Below are positions 1 through 7,436 of a stretch of DNA of 7,644 nt, piece by piece. The position numbers and the translations under genes were made by a program. The first letter of the stretch is position 1. Each line of letters begins with the position of its first letter. The stretch spans positions 1 to 7,644 of the forward strand of contig DQTF01000102.1 in NCBI GenBank assembly GCA_015662935.1, given 5' to 3'. The notes under the pieces are model-generated. The model was not told the DNA's origin. It saw only the letters and a list, made by a program, of their open reading frames with translations, and made no database searches. The DNA is from Crocinitomicaceae bacterium (GTDB lineage: Bacteria > Bacteroidota > Bacteroidia > Flavobacteriales_D > Crocinitomicaceae).

Positions 1-626
1 CCAACAATTATCTCAAAAACATTCAAGAGCTTCCTAGCATCACCTCCAGATATTGCCAATAAAGCACTCGTTTCTTTTAATTCTATATTTTTGGTTTTCA
101 GTATCTTGTCTTCAATGATTGCTTTATCTATTATTTGAGATAATGATTCTTTGCTATGGTCGTTTAAAGTGTAAACTTGGCAACGAGAAAGCAGTGCTGA
201 AATCACTTCAAAGGAAGGGTTTTCAGTAGTTGCTCCAATTAAAGTTACCGTTCCTTTCTCAACTGCACCTAAAAGTGAATCTTGTTGTGCTTTAGAAAAT
301 CGATGAATTTCATCAATGAACAAAATAGTTCCAGATTGCTGAAACATTCCTGCTTTCTCTACTTTCTGAATAATTTCTCTGACATCTTTTACTCCTGAAG
401 AAATAGCAGATAATGTGTACATTGGTCGGTCTAGGTGCTTGGCTATTAAGTGGGCTAATGTCGTTTTCCCAACACCTGGAGGTCCCCATAAAATCATGGA
501 AGGAATTAGTCCCGAATCTAGTGCGCGCCTCAATGAAGCACCTTTTTTTAGAAGATGATCTTGACCTGAATAATCATCCAATGTAGTTGGACGCATTCTT
601 TCCGCTAGAGGTGCTGAGATACTCAT
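1..626 (-). CDS. rarA: Replication-associated recombination protein A (RarA/MgsA AAA+ ATPase), partial
   Basis: RarA is a clamp-loader-like AAA+ ATPase that acts at stalled replication forks and single-strand/double-strand junctions. Translating the minus strand from the ATG at 624-626 gives 208 complete codons that run off the left edge, so about the N-terminal half of a protein usually 420-450 residues long is present. Visible motifs are the family N-terminus PLAERMRPTTLDDYSGQ (residues 6-22), Walker A GPPGVGKTT (48-56), Walker B ILFIDEIHRF (101-110), sensor 1 GATTENPSF (131-139), the arginine finger region LLSRC (145-149) and sensor 2 GGDARKLLN (194-202). The order and spacing are intact, so the ATPase core looks functional. 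GATTENPSF and the RMRP N-terminus distinguish it from RuvB and DnaX. The C-terminal tetramerisation region lies outside the window. It follows the YqgE gene on the same strand after 106 bp and may have its own promoter. The start is the only ATG in frame before the conserved N-terminus. Confidence 0.96.
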   Translation of the reverse strand, partial: MSISAPLAERMRPTTLDDYSGQDHLLKKGASLRRALDSGLIPSMILWGPPGVGKTTLAHLIAKHLDRPMYTLSAISSGVKDVREIIQKVEKAGMFQQSGTILFIDEIHRFSKAQQDSLLGAVEKGTVTLIGATTENPSFEVISALLSRCQVYTLNDHSKESLSQIIDKAIIEDKILKTKNIELKETSALLAISGGDARKLLNVFEIIV

Positions 627-732
627 TTATGTTTCTTTGTGTAAAAGTAGGAAAATATTGGTTGATTTGAAGAAATGAGAGTAGGAGTTGGGCTATTACT
701 CGCATTAATTGATCGTCTTTCGTGTCTTCTTG
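627..732 (-). other. Intergenic gap between the YqgE gene and rarA
   Basis: This 106-bp gap separates two leftward genes and is much larger than the other gaps in the window, so rarA may have its own promoter here. Read on the minus strand, TACTTTTA (642-649) matches the Bacteroidota -7 element TAnnTTTG except for its last base and lies 15 nt before the rarA ATG, but I see no convincing -33 TTTG at the right distance. A 5-bp inverted repeat, GAGTA/TACTC at 679-683 and 697-701, has a 13-base loop and no T-run, so it is not a persuasive terminator. I see no small gene in it. Confidence 0.3.
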
Positions 733-1311
733 TTAATTATTAGACGGGTTAATCGGGAAGTTAGTCATTGCTTTAAATTTACCTCCTTGCTCTTTAAGTG
801 AGTCTGACCAAATTTTATCATTTGATGTGTTCAAAACCTTTTCTTTTGTAACATCATTTAAAATCAACCAAGATTTCTGTGTCATTTCTTCTTTTAATTG
901 TCCTTTATCCCATCCAGAATAGCCAATGAAGAATCTAATTCTTGATGCTTTTAAAGGGTCTTTTGTCAAAATGCTTTTTACATCATTAAAATCGCCGCCA
1001 ATAAAAAGGCCATTTGAGGTAGGGACGCAAGAATCAATCTCATCACCCAAAGAATGAATGTAAAATAGGTTAGACATATCGACAGGTCCACCAATGCTAA
1101 TTTTTGCATCAATTTCAGGGAAGCCATCCACGAAATCAGAAATATTGGTATCTACGTATTTGTTCAGCACAAAACCGAAGCTGCCATCTATATTATGGTC
1201 ACAGAGAAGAATCACTGCCCTAGAAAAATAATCATCGTCTAGAAATGGTTCAGCAACAAGTATGCTACCAGCTATGAGTTGGTTGTTGTTTTCAAAATTG
1301 AAGTCTATCAT
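733..1311 (-). CDS. yqgE: YqgE/AlgH family protein (DUF179)
   Basis: This is a small, probably cytoplasmic protein of the YqgE/AlgH family, whose biochemical function is not established. With the ATG at 1309-1311 it is 192 residues, close to the usual 180-190. Family signatures are clear: GSILVAEPFLDDDYFSRAVI near the N-terminus, LLCDHNIDGSFGFVLNK, the glycine-rich IGGPVD, LFYIHSLGD, GLFIGGDF and RFFIGYSGWDKGQL before a C-terminal tail. There is no signal peptide or membrane segment. A TTG two codons upstream (1315-1317) would add only Met-Ser; I prefer the ATG because the TTG is not needed for any conserved region. It lies 20 nt after lptD on the same strand, which suggests cotranscription with that outer-membrane gene. 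Family assignment is secure, function is not, and the operon is inferred from spacing. Confidence 0.93.
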   Translation of the reverse strand: MIDFNFENNNQLIAGSILVAEPFLDDDYFSRAVILLCDHNIDGSFGFVLNKYVDTNISDFVDGFPEIDAKISIGGPVDMSNLFYIHSLGDEIDSCVPTSNGLFIGGDFNDVKSILTKDPLKASRIRFFIGYSGWDKGQLKEEMTQKSWLILNDVTKEKVLNTSNDKIWSDSLKEQGGKFKAMTNFPINPSNN

Positions 1312-1331
1312 TGACAACTAAGATATAGAAA

Positions 1332-3878
1332 TTATAGAAAAGTAGGTGGTTTTTTGATGTCAATTTTTGCATCCTTGAATAAAGAGGAGGTGGAACGGAT
1401 ACTAAACAAGAAACTTTTATTCCCTCCAATAGGTATCCAGTTAAATGCTAAAGACCAACAATGCAAGTCTCTGCTCAATGCAAAACGTGCGTTGGTTACT
1501 TTCGTTTGCTCTAGGTCAAAATTAATGGTAGAGACTAGTTTCCAGCGTTTGGTGAAGCTTAAATCTCCATTCATCATCAATGTCTGAACTTTCTTAAAGC
1601 GATCTGCATTCGTTGTAGTGATATTTGTATTGGTGTTGATGGTGTAAATGTGAGAAAGTGAAACTTTCCAAGGAATATTGTAATTGACAACGAACTCAGG
1701 ATGCAACAAGAAATAGTTGTAGTCGGAATTCCAATTACTCTCATTGATTCTCTTAGAACTTTCTTGAATTTTATCACGACTATCTTTAGAGGTAAATGTA
1801 ACAGTTGTCGAAAAGCTAGAAGTTAGGAATCGACCTAATTTACCATTATTTATAGCATACGTTCCGAGAATCACTCCTGACGTGTCGTTCCAGTCGTAGG
1901 GAGAGAATGAAGAGTTAGCAACAAAATTCATCCAACGTGTTGGACTGATTCTTAATCCTAATCGAATATTGGAAAAATTCATAGAGTCTTTGAGAATATC
2001 GTAATTCCCATTGATGGTAAATGCATCAACCAACCTTGTTTTTTTAAATCCAGTTATGGTATCTTTATCAGATTTTCTTTTAAGCTCGATGGTGTTGTTA
2101 AAACCGTAATTTATTAATGCTCTATCCTTTGTTTGCGCAACACGATACAATGATTGTTCAAATGGAGAGTAGGCGACATCAATTGTGTTTTGAGAATAAC
2201 TCAAGTTACTATTCAAATTTGGAATGTATTGAAAACTAAAAGTAGGAGTGAGTACGTGTCTAAGCAAGGCTTCATTTTTTCCAATAAACTTATAATAACT
2301 GTAAACCGCAGTGCTTAATTGTGCCGAGAATGTAAGTTGATGAGCCATTCCAAACTGTCTCAACGTATCGTTTTGAATGGTGTTAGAAAGTGCATCAAAT
2401 GATTTTCGAGTTTGTTGAAAATTAATGATGTTTCGGTAATCAATGGAGGGTGTTAGTTTCCAAGTGTTTTTAAATAAACCTGCTGTTGTCTGAATTGTAA
2501 CTCGCTGATTGAAACCGTTTTGAAATTGATCTCCAATTCTTAGGTAACTCCCCTGATTCATTAAACTGTCTGCAAAAGTTGACCTATTCTGTCCTTCAAA
2601 ATTATAGCTAACTCCGAATCGTGTGAATAGTTCTCTCCACCCTTTATTGGATGTAAATAATCGTTTAAAAGGAAAGAATCGAGTGATGTTTACATTCACA
2701 ACTGGACTCGTCAAAGAGATGTTCTTTGAAATAGAGTTTTGTCGTAATGATAATTTTGCTCCTGCAGTAATTGGTTTACCAGGGAAACTTCTTGTAAGTG
2801 CGATGTCAGAATTAAAAGAATTATTAAAATAACTTTGATTCAATGGGTCCAGATTGCTCTTAGAATTGTTGTCAGAGATAAAGTTCACCTTGGATGAAAA
2901 ACTCCAATAAGGATTTGCTTTTGCATCTTGTCGATGACTCCATTGCACAGTGATTTTATTTTGATTAATATTGGTAGGAAATCCAGATTTGAATTGCTGA
3001 AAACCTAAATCAACGGATCCTAAATGTTTGTAACGTTTGGCATATTCTGTTCTGTTTCTCAATCCCCAACTTCCTCTACTGTAAAGTGTTCCGTAGAATG
3101 TCGTTTGTAAGCGGTCGTTGATAGGAATGTAATATCCTAAGTCTTGAAAACCGAAACCAAATTGAGAAATTGGGGCAATTTGTGGAAAAATGAAACCGTG
3201 GGTCCTGTCTTCTTGCTGTGGAATAACGATAAAAGGGAGTCCTAACGGAGTTGGAACACCATTGATCCATAAATTCATTGGTCCTGAAACAATCCTCTTT
3301 TCAGGAATCATCACAGCCTTCGATAACTGGAAGTGGTAATGAGGCTCTGGTAAATCACACGTAGTAAAACGACCTCTTCTAAAGTGGATCTCATCATTTG
3401 CATGTTTTTTTGCTATTTCCATGTATAAGAAATTCTCATCTTGCTTGATAGCGACCTCCTCAATGTATCCTTTCTTCGTGGTGAAATTAAATCGAATGCT
3501 AGATGCTGTTATTTTCTCTGGTCCATCTGAGAATACGGGAAGTTGAACTTTGTTAGAATCTTCGTCATATAGATAGGTTGCATAGACTTCATTCTTGTTT
3601 AGATCAATAAGAATGTATCCTGCTTCCATTTGAATTTCTCCATTGTCAATTTTTGCTTCGTTGAATAAATGAATTTGTTTATTCTTCAAATCAGAATAAA
3701 TAGAATCAGTCGCACTATAGAAGATAGGTTCATCTATTTCTCCAGAATTTAAAACAATCGTATCTCTAATTTGGGCGTAACTTTCTACAGTCCCAAACAT
3801 TATTAACAATGTGAGGAGTATAACTAGATATGTGGAACGCTTTTTGAACACCAAATGTGCATTAAATTTGTTTTGCAT
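1332..3878 (-). CDS. lptD: LPS-assembly outer-membrane protein LptD (OstA/Imp family)
   Basis: LptD is the outer-membrane translocon that, with the lipoprotein LptE, inserts lipopolysaccharide in the outer leaflet. The 848-residue product starts with a Sec signal peptide: basic KKR at 12-14, hydrophobic 17-31, and a likely cleavage SYA|Q after residue 35. Residues about 50-170 form the OstA/LptA-like beta-jellyroll (ATDSIYSDLKNKQIHLF, then alternating short strands), followed by the highly conserved FTTCDLPEPHYHFQL (171-185) and GPMNLWINGVPTPLGLPF (199-216), which lead into the barrel. The remaining ~600 residues are rich in alternating aromatic and polar strands typical of a large beta-barrel, ending after RDLHCW and FNWIPIGG. 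The only cysteines are C174 and C807. The length is normal for Bacteroidota LptD. The ATG at 3876-3878 is chosen because it gives an intact signal peptide. No LptE gene is visible here. The gene diverges from the amidase gene over 37 bp. Confidence 0.95.
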   Translation of the reverse strand: MQNKFNAHLVFKKRSTYLVILLTLLIMFGTVESYAQIRDTIVLNSGEIDEPIFYSATDSIYSDLKNKQIHLFNEAKIDNGEIQMEAGYILIDLNKNEVYATYLYDEDSNKVQLPVFSDGPEKITASSIRFNFTTKKGYIEEVAIKQDENFLYMEIAKKHANDEIHFRRGRFTTCDLPEPHYHFQLSKAVMIPEKRIVSGPMNLWINGVPTPLGLPFIVIPQQEDRTHGFIFPQIAPISQFGFGFQDLGYYIPINDRLQTTFYGTLYSRGSWGLRNRTEYAKRYKHLGSVDLGFQQFKSGFPTNINQNKITVQWSHRQDAKANPYWSFSSKVNFISDNNSKSNLDPLNQSYFNNSFNSDIALTRSFPGKPITAGAKLSLRQNSISKNISLTSPVVNVNITRFFPFKRLFTSNKGWRELFTRFGVSYNFEGQNRSTFADSLMNQGSYLRIGDQFQNGFNQRVTIQTTAGLFKNTWKLTPSIDYRNIINFQQTRKSFDALSNTIQNDTLRQFGMAHQLTFSAQLSTAVYSYYKFIGKNEALLRHVLTPTFSFQYIPNLNSNLSYSQNTIDVAYSPFEQSLYRVAQTKDRALINYGFNNTIELKRKSDKDTITGFKKTRLVDAFTINGNYDILKDSMNFSNIRLGLRISPTRWMNFVANSSFSPYDWNDTSGVILGTYAINNGKLGRFLTSSFSTTVTFTSKDSRDKIQESSKRINESNWNSDYNYFLLHPEFVVNYNIPWKVSLSHIYTINTNTNITTTNADRFKKVQTLMMNGDLSFTKRWKLVSTINFDLEQTKVTNARFALSRDLHCWSLAFNWIPIGGNKSFLFSIRSTSSLFKDAKIDIKKPPTFL
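3843..3870 (+). promoter_or_regulatory. Candidate promoter for the amidase-MCE-FeS operon
   Basis: TAAATTTG at 3863-3870 matches the Bacteroidota -7 consensus TAnnTTTG exactly, and TTTG at 3843-3846 could be the -33 element, though the 16-bp spacer is a little short of the usual 19 or so. Transcription would begin near 3876 and give a leader of about 40 nt before the amidase ATG at 3916. The element lies within the first codons of lptD on the opposite strand, so the two promoters would overlap the start of the neighbouring gene. Confidence 0.35.
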
Positions 3879-3891
3879 TTATATAACGAGG

Positions 3892-3899
3892 CAAAACTA
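3892..3899 (-). promoter_or_regulatory. Candidate Bacteroidota -7 element for lptD
   Basis: Read on the minus strand this is TAGTTTTG, an exact match to the Bacteroidota -7 consensus TAnnTTTG, inside the only 37 bp between lptD and the amidase gene. It ends 13 nt before the lptD ATG, so transcription would start only about 5-8 nt upstream of the start codon. The nearest clear TTTG (at 3911-3914 read in reverse) is too close, 13 nt, to be a standard -33 element. In AT-rich DNA such a match can arise by chance, so this remains tentative. Confidence 0.3.
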
Positions 3900-3915
3900 T
3901 TAAAATTAGTTTCAA

Positions 3916-5067
3916 ATGATTGAAAAATTAAAGCGATATAGCAGAATTTATGCCATTTTAACATGTATCTTCCTTGTTTCAACGGTTTCTGCATTATCTC
4001 AAGATGATGAAGGATTTTATTCTGCTATAAAAACAGTTGTTATTGATGCAGGTCATGGAGGGAAAGATCCTGGTTGCCACGGTGCTTCAGCAAAGGAAAA
4101 ACACGTTTGTCTATCGATGGCTTTACAATTGGGAGAATTAATTTCAGCCAAATATCCTCACATTAAAGTTGTTTACACAAGAAAAACGGATGTGTTCGTG
4201 GAGCTTGGTGAGCGTGCAAAAATCGCGAATCGTAGCAAAGCGGATTTATTTATTTGTATTCATGCAAATGCGGCAAGTCCTGCAGCTTATGGAACAGAGA
4301 CTTATGTTTTAGGTTTGCACAGGACTGCTTCTCAGCAAAAGGTAGCAGAAAGAGAGAATTCCACCATTCATTTTGAAGAAGATGGTGGAGCAAAGTACAA
4401 AGATTTCGATATGTCCCCAGATGCTATTATTGCTCGACAAATTCAGTTGAGTGTCTTCTTAGATCAATCTATTAGTTTTGCTTCTAAGTTGCAAACAGAG
4501 TTTAAAGGTCTAGGAAGGCATGATAGAGGAGTGAAGCAAGCAGGATTTTTAGTTTTATATAAAACAACGATGCCAAGTGTATTGATTGAGACGGGTTTTT
4601 TAACAAATCCTAAAGAAGAGAATTTTTTAAATACGCTTGAAACGCAAAAGAAAATGTCAGGTTCGATGTTTATAGCTTTTCAGAAATATAAAAACGAATT
4701 GGAAGGGGTAGAGGAAGAAACAGAAAATATTTCTCCTTTTGAAGTTGAAGAAACAATTATTGATTCAAATGATGAGGATGAAATTCCTGAAATGTTAGAG
4801 AATAAAGTTGAATTTCGTGTGCAAATAGAAACTTCTGAGAAAAAAATCTCATTAACGGCGTCAAAATTTAAAGGTTATACAGTTTCTCAATACACTCAAA
4901 ATGGATTGTTCAAATACACGGTAGGTACTTATGTCAATGACTTTTCAGCTGCTAACGCTATGAAGAAAAAACTACGTTCTGGTGGTTTTCAACATGCTTT
5001 TGTTGTAGGGTTCTTGAACGGAGAGCGTATTAATTTGCAAAAAGCTATTAAATTAGCAGAAAATTAA
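3916..5067 (+). CDS. N-acetylmuramoyl-L-alanine amidase (Amidase_3) with C-terminal SPOR-like domain
   Basis: This is a zinc-dependent cell-wall hydrolase of the AmiA/B/C and CwlD family, which cuts the amide bond between N-acetylmuramic acid and the first L-alanine of the stem peptide in the periplasm, usually during daughter-cell separation. The 383-residue product has a Sec signal peptide (basic 4-10, hydrophobic 11-27, likely cleavage ALS|Q after residue 28). The catalytic domain covers about 38-258: VVIDAGHGGKDPG gives zinc ligand H47, E61 in AKEKH is the second, H116 in ICIHANAA the third, and E225 in VLIETGFLTN is the catalytic glutamate. A very acidic linker (about 261-296) leads to a SPOR-like C-terminus (298-383, starting VEFRVQIET and containing FKYTVGTY and FQHAFVVGF), which would bind denuded septal glycan. 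C17 lies mid-helix with Thr before it and is not a lipobox. It is the first gene of the rightward operon, 4 nt before the MCE start. Confidence 0.95.
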   Translation: MIEKLKRYSRIYAILTCIFLVSTVSALSQDDEGFYSAIKTVVIDAGHGGKDPGCHGASAKEKHVCLSMALQLGELISAKYPHIKVVYTRKTDVFVELGERAKIANRSKADLFICIHANAASPAAYGTETYVLGLHRTASQQKVAERENSTIHFEEDGGAKYKDFDMSPDAIIARQIQLSVFLDQSISFASKLQTEFKGLGRHDRGVKQAGFLVLYKTTMPSVLIETGFLTNPKEENFLNTLETQKKMSGSMFIAFQKYKNELEGVEEETENISPFEVEETIIDSNDEDEIPEMLENKVEFRVQIETSEKKISLTASKFKGYTVSQYTQNGLFKYTVGTYVNDFSAANAMKKKLRSGGFQHAFVVGFLNGERINLQKAIKLAEN

Positions 5068-5075
5068 TGTTTTGA
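5067..5075 (+). promoter_or_regulatory. ATG-TTT-TGA start-stop element overlapping the MCE TTG start
   Basis: The amidase stop TAA (5065-5067) shares its last A with an ATG at 5067-5069, but that ATG reads only ATG TTT TGA and ends at 5075. The TGA overlaps the TTG at 5072-5074, which opens the MCE frame. A ribosome ending the amidase would thus meet two possible starts within 8 nt, of which only TTG yields a protein. This suggests termination-reinitiation coupling, but whether the two-codon frame is translated is not shown. Confidence 0.4.
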
Positions 5076-6109
5076 AGATATCTAAAGAATTAAAAACTGG
5101 AATCATTACTGTTGCTGCAATCGGATTACTTGTTGCGGGAGTTAACTTTTTAAAAGGGAAAAGCTTTTTTGGTGGCGATGACAGTTATGTTGCTTACTTT
5201 TCAAATTCAGGTCAACTTGCTCCAGCAAGTGCTGTTACACTTAATGGGGTTGTTATAGGGAGTGTTCAGTCTGTGGAATACGTTGCTAAAAATGATTCTT
5301 TACATAGGGTTATGGTTTCATTTAATGTAACTGAAGATAATATTAAATTTCCACTAGGTACAGTTGTCGAAATCGGGTCACTTGATTTGTTCAGTAAAGG
5401 AATTATGTTGCATATGGCTGCTGATATTTCTAAAGGATATTATAAGTCAGGGGACACACTACAAGGAATTGTTGCACAGGATATGATGGGGCAAGTTAAA
5501 TCTTATGCTGACCCTCTTTCTAAGAAAGTTTCTGGAGCTTTAACTTCTATCGATAAGATGGTGAATGGAATTTCGGCTTTTTGGGATACAACAGCCAGTT
5601 CAGAATTAGAGGGTTCTTTAAAAGAAATTAAAATTGCCATTAAACGATTTGGTAACGCAGCAGAAGAAATTGAGATAATGGTTAAGGATGAAAAAATCAA
5701 GTTGAGCCATATTCTTTCTAATGTAGAAACAATTACTTTAAACTTAAAGAAGAGTAATGAAAGCGTCAAGAAAATTGTTGGAAACGTAGAGCAGTTAACA
5801 GATGATTTGGTAACCTCCGATTTTAAAGGTGTAATTACCAATGCAAAGAACACTCTTGCTTCAATTAATACAATTTTAGAAACAGCGAGCAGTGGCGAAG
5901 GGACGCTTGGGAAGTTACTTGGTGATGAAACACTTTACAACGAGTTAGTTAAGACCAATAAAGAATTGCAAAACTTAGTGAATGACATTCAAGTTCACCC
6001 AGAAAGATACATTCATTTTTCTGTGCTAGGAGCAAAAACAAAAGGTGTTCCTTTGACTAATAGCGAGGAGAAAAAATTAAGAAAACTGTTAGATTCTATT
6101 CCCCAATAA
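5072..6109 (+). CDS. MlaD-type MCE family lipid-transport protein
   Basis: MCE proteins form hexameric rings or tubes that carry phospholipids between inner and outer membranes, usually with an MlaE permease and MlaF ATPase. The 345-residue product has one N-terminal membrane anchor (about 9-28, GIITVAAIGLLVAGVNFL), then an MCE domain at about 37-115 with the hallmark LNGVVIGSVQSV (57-68) and GSLDLFSKGIML. Residues about 140-300 look helical and coiled-coil prone, followed by the conserved GEGTLGKLLGDETLYNELVK and HPERYIHFSVLG. The start is TTG at 5072-5074: the resulting MKISKELKTG fits the N-terminus expected of Bacteroidota MCE proteins, whereas the nearby ATG at 5067 hits a stop after one more codon. 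It sits 4 nt after the amidase and 10 nt before the Fe-S gene. No mlaE or mlaF gene is in the window, so its partners must be encoded elsewhere. Transport function is inferred from the family. Confidence 0.94.
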   Translation: MKISKELKTGIITVAAIGLLVAGVNFLKGKSFFGGDDSYVAYFSNSGQLAPASAVTLNGVVIGSVQSVEYVAKNDSLHRVMVSFNVTEDNIKFPLGTVVEIGSLDLFSKGIMLHMAADISKGYYKSGDTLQGIVAQDMMGQVKSYADPLSKKVSGALTSIDKMVNGISAFWDTTASSELEGSLKEIKIAIKRFGNAAEEIEIMVKDEKIKLSHILSNVETITLNLKKSNESVKKIVGNVEQLTDDLVTSDFKGVITNAKNTLASINTILETASSGEGTLGKLLGDETLYNELVKTNKELQNLVNDIQVHPERYIHFSVLGAKTKGVPLTNSEEKKLRKLLDSIPQ

Positions 6110-6119
6110 TATATTTTAT

Positions 6120-7436
6120 ATGCTGTCTACAATTCTATTTCTAATACTACTTATCGGAGGAATTGGCTTCTTCGGATGGAACGTAATGAAAATGCGTTCA
6201 AATATTAATCTTGGAAGAGATGTTAACAGAACAGATAATCGTAAAGAACGTTGGAAGACAATGACTTTGGTTGCGCTAGGACAGAAGAAAATGTTCTCTC
6301 GACCGATTCCTGCTCTTTTGCATTTGGCCATTTACGCAGCTTTTGTTATTACGCAAATTGAATTGATCGAAATATTTATTGACGGAATCGTTGGTTCTCA
6401 CAGAATGTTTAGAGAGTCTTTAGGTGGGTTCTACACTTTCATTATTAGTTTTATTGAAATTCTTTCTGTCTTAGCGTTGATTGCCACATTTGCATTCCTT
6501 AGCAGAAGAAATCTTATTAAAGTTCCTCGTTTAAATATGAAGGAAATGAACGGTTGGCCAAAAATGGATGGTAACATGATTCTTTTTATGGAGTTAATCT
6601 TAGTGACGTGTATCTTTACGATGAACGGAGCAGATGAGATGATGTATATTGCAGAGACAGGACAATCTTATGGCTTTACAATTAGTTCTTTCATAGGTCC
6701 TTTATTTTTTGATGGATTAAGTATCGATTCATTACATTTCATAGAAAGAATAGGTTGGTGGGGACACATCATTATGGTATTCACATTCTTGAATTACTTA
6801 CCGTATTCAAAGCATTTTCACATTCTTCTGGCTTTTCCTAATACATGGTATTCTAACTTGGAAGCAAAAGGGAAGTTTACAAATATGGAATCCGTTACCA
6901 ATGAGGTAAAACTAATGATGGATCCAAATGCAGACCCATACGCTGCTCCTCCAGAAGGTGCAGATGCAACTCCACAACGTTTTGGAGCAAAAGATGTCAC
7001 AGATTTGACATGGAAGAATTTAATGGATAGTTATACCTGCACAGAATGCGGTCGATGTACATCTTCTTGTCCTGCCAACATTACAGGCAAGTTGCTTTCT
7101 CCAAGAAAAATAATGATGGCAACGAGAGATCGTTTGGTTGAGGTTGGTGATAATAAAAGAAAGAACGGAGCAGATTTTGAGGATGGTAAAAGTTTACTGT
7201 TTGATTACATCACCGAAGAAGAAATTTGGGCGTGTACATCTTGTAATGCTTGCGTAGAAGAATGTCCGATAAACATCGACCCTTTATCAATTATCATTGA
7301 TTTAAGAAGGTATTTGGTCATGGAAGAATCTAAAATGCCAACAGAAATAGCTGGTATGACGACAAACATAGAGAACAATGGTGCTCCTTGGCAATTCAGT
7401 CCTTCTGATCGTTTAAATTGGGCAAATGAAGACTAA
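6120..7436 (+). CDS. Membrane-anchored di-[4Fe-4S] protein, HdrE/NarI-like plus HdrC-like domains
   Basis: This looks like an electron-transfer subunit of the heterodisulfide-reductase/GlpC/LutB type; its real donor and acceptor are unknown. The 438-residue product has about five membrane segments (roughly 2-22, 63-87, 103-128, 152-170 and 208-228) resembling the NarI/HdrE cytochrome b module; histidines H68, H206, H216, H232 and H234 lie in or next to them and some could bind haem b. The soluble C-terminus holds two [4Fe-4S] motifs, C307-C310-C313-C317-P (CTECGRCTSSCP) and C372-C375-C378-C382-P (CTSCNACVEECP). No CCG (HdrB/DUF224) domain follows, so a separate catalytic partner is expected, yet the next gene is a HAD-type protein. 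The length fits similar Bacteroidota Fe-S oxidoreductases. It starts at the ATG at 6120, 10 nt after the MCE stop, with no Shine-Dalgarno sequence, and ends inside the HAD gene with an 11-nt overlap. The family is fairly sure, haem binding is inference. Confidence 0.9.
   Translation: MLSTILFLILLIGGIGFFGWNVMKMRSNINLGRDVNRTDNRKERWKTMTLVALGQKKMFSRPIPALLHLAIYAAFVITQIELIEIFIDGIVGSHRMFRESLGGFYTFIISFIEILSVLALIATFAFLSRRNLIKVPRLNMKEMNGWPKMDGNMILFMELILVTCIFTMNGADEMMYIAETGQSYGFTISSFIGPLFFDGLSIDSLHFIERIGWWGHIIMVFTFLNYLPYSKHFHILLAFPNTWYSNLEAKGKFTNMESVTNEVKLMMDPNADPYAAPPEGADATPQRFGAKDVTDLTWKNLMDSYTCTECGRCTSSCPANITGKLLSPRKIMMATRDRLVEVGDNKRKNGADFEDGKSLLFDYITEEEIWACTSCNACVEECPINIDPLSIIIDLRRYLVMEESKMPTEIAGMTTNIENNGAPWQFSPSDRLNWANED

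Noticed and set aside
679..701. Inverted repeat GAGTA/TACTC as a terminator after the YqgE gene
   Set aside because: Five base pairs with a 13-base loop and no following T-run on the minus strand is within chance expectation for AT-rich DNA.
1309..1317. TTG at 1315-1317 as the YqgE start
   Set aside because: It would add only Met-Ser before an ATG and brings no conserved residue, so the ATG at 1309-1311 is preferred; the alternative cannot be excluded.
1354..1587. Open frame of 77 codons on the plus strand inside lptD
   Set aside because: It lies antisense to the conserved C-terminus of LptD, has no recognisable domain and no upstream signals; it is a shadow of the real gene. The same applies to the open frames at 2623-2832 (+), and to 1577-1777 and 3076-3270 (-, another frame).
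3955..3969. Lipoprotein signal in the amidase (C17 in the hydrophobic segment)
   Set aside because: The preceding residues are I-L-T, with Thr at -1 where Gly, Ala or Ser is expected, and hydrophobic residues continue after the Cys to a good signal peptidase I site at ALS|Q.
5503..5853. 116-codon open frame antisense to the MCE gene
   Set aside because: Its sequence is low-complexity Ser/Ile/Leu, as expected from reading the complement of a Lys/Glu-rich helical region; no family features. The shorter antisense frames at 6116-6331 and 6818-7000 are rejected for the same reason.
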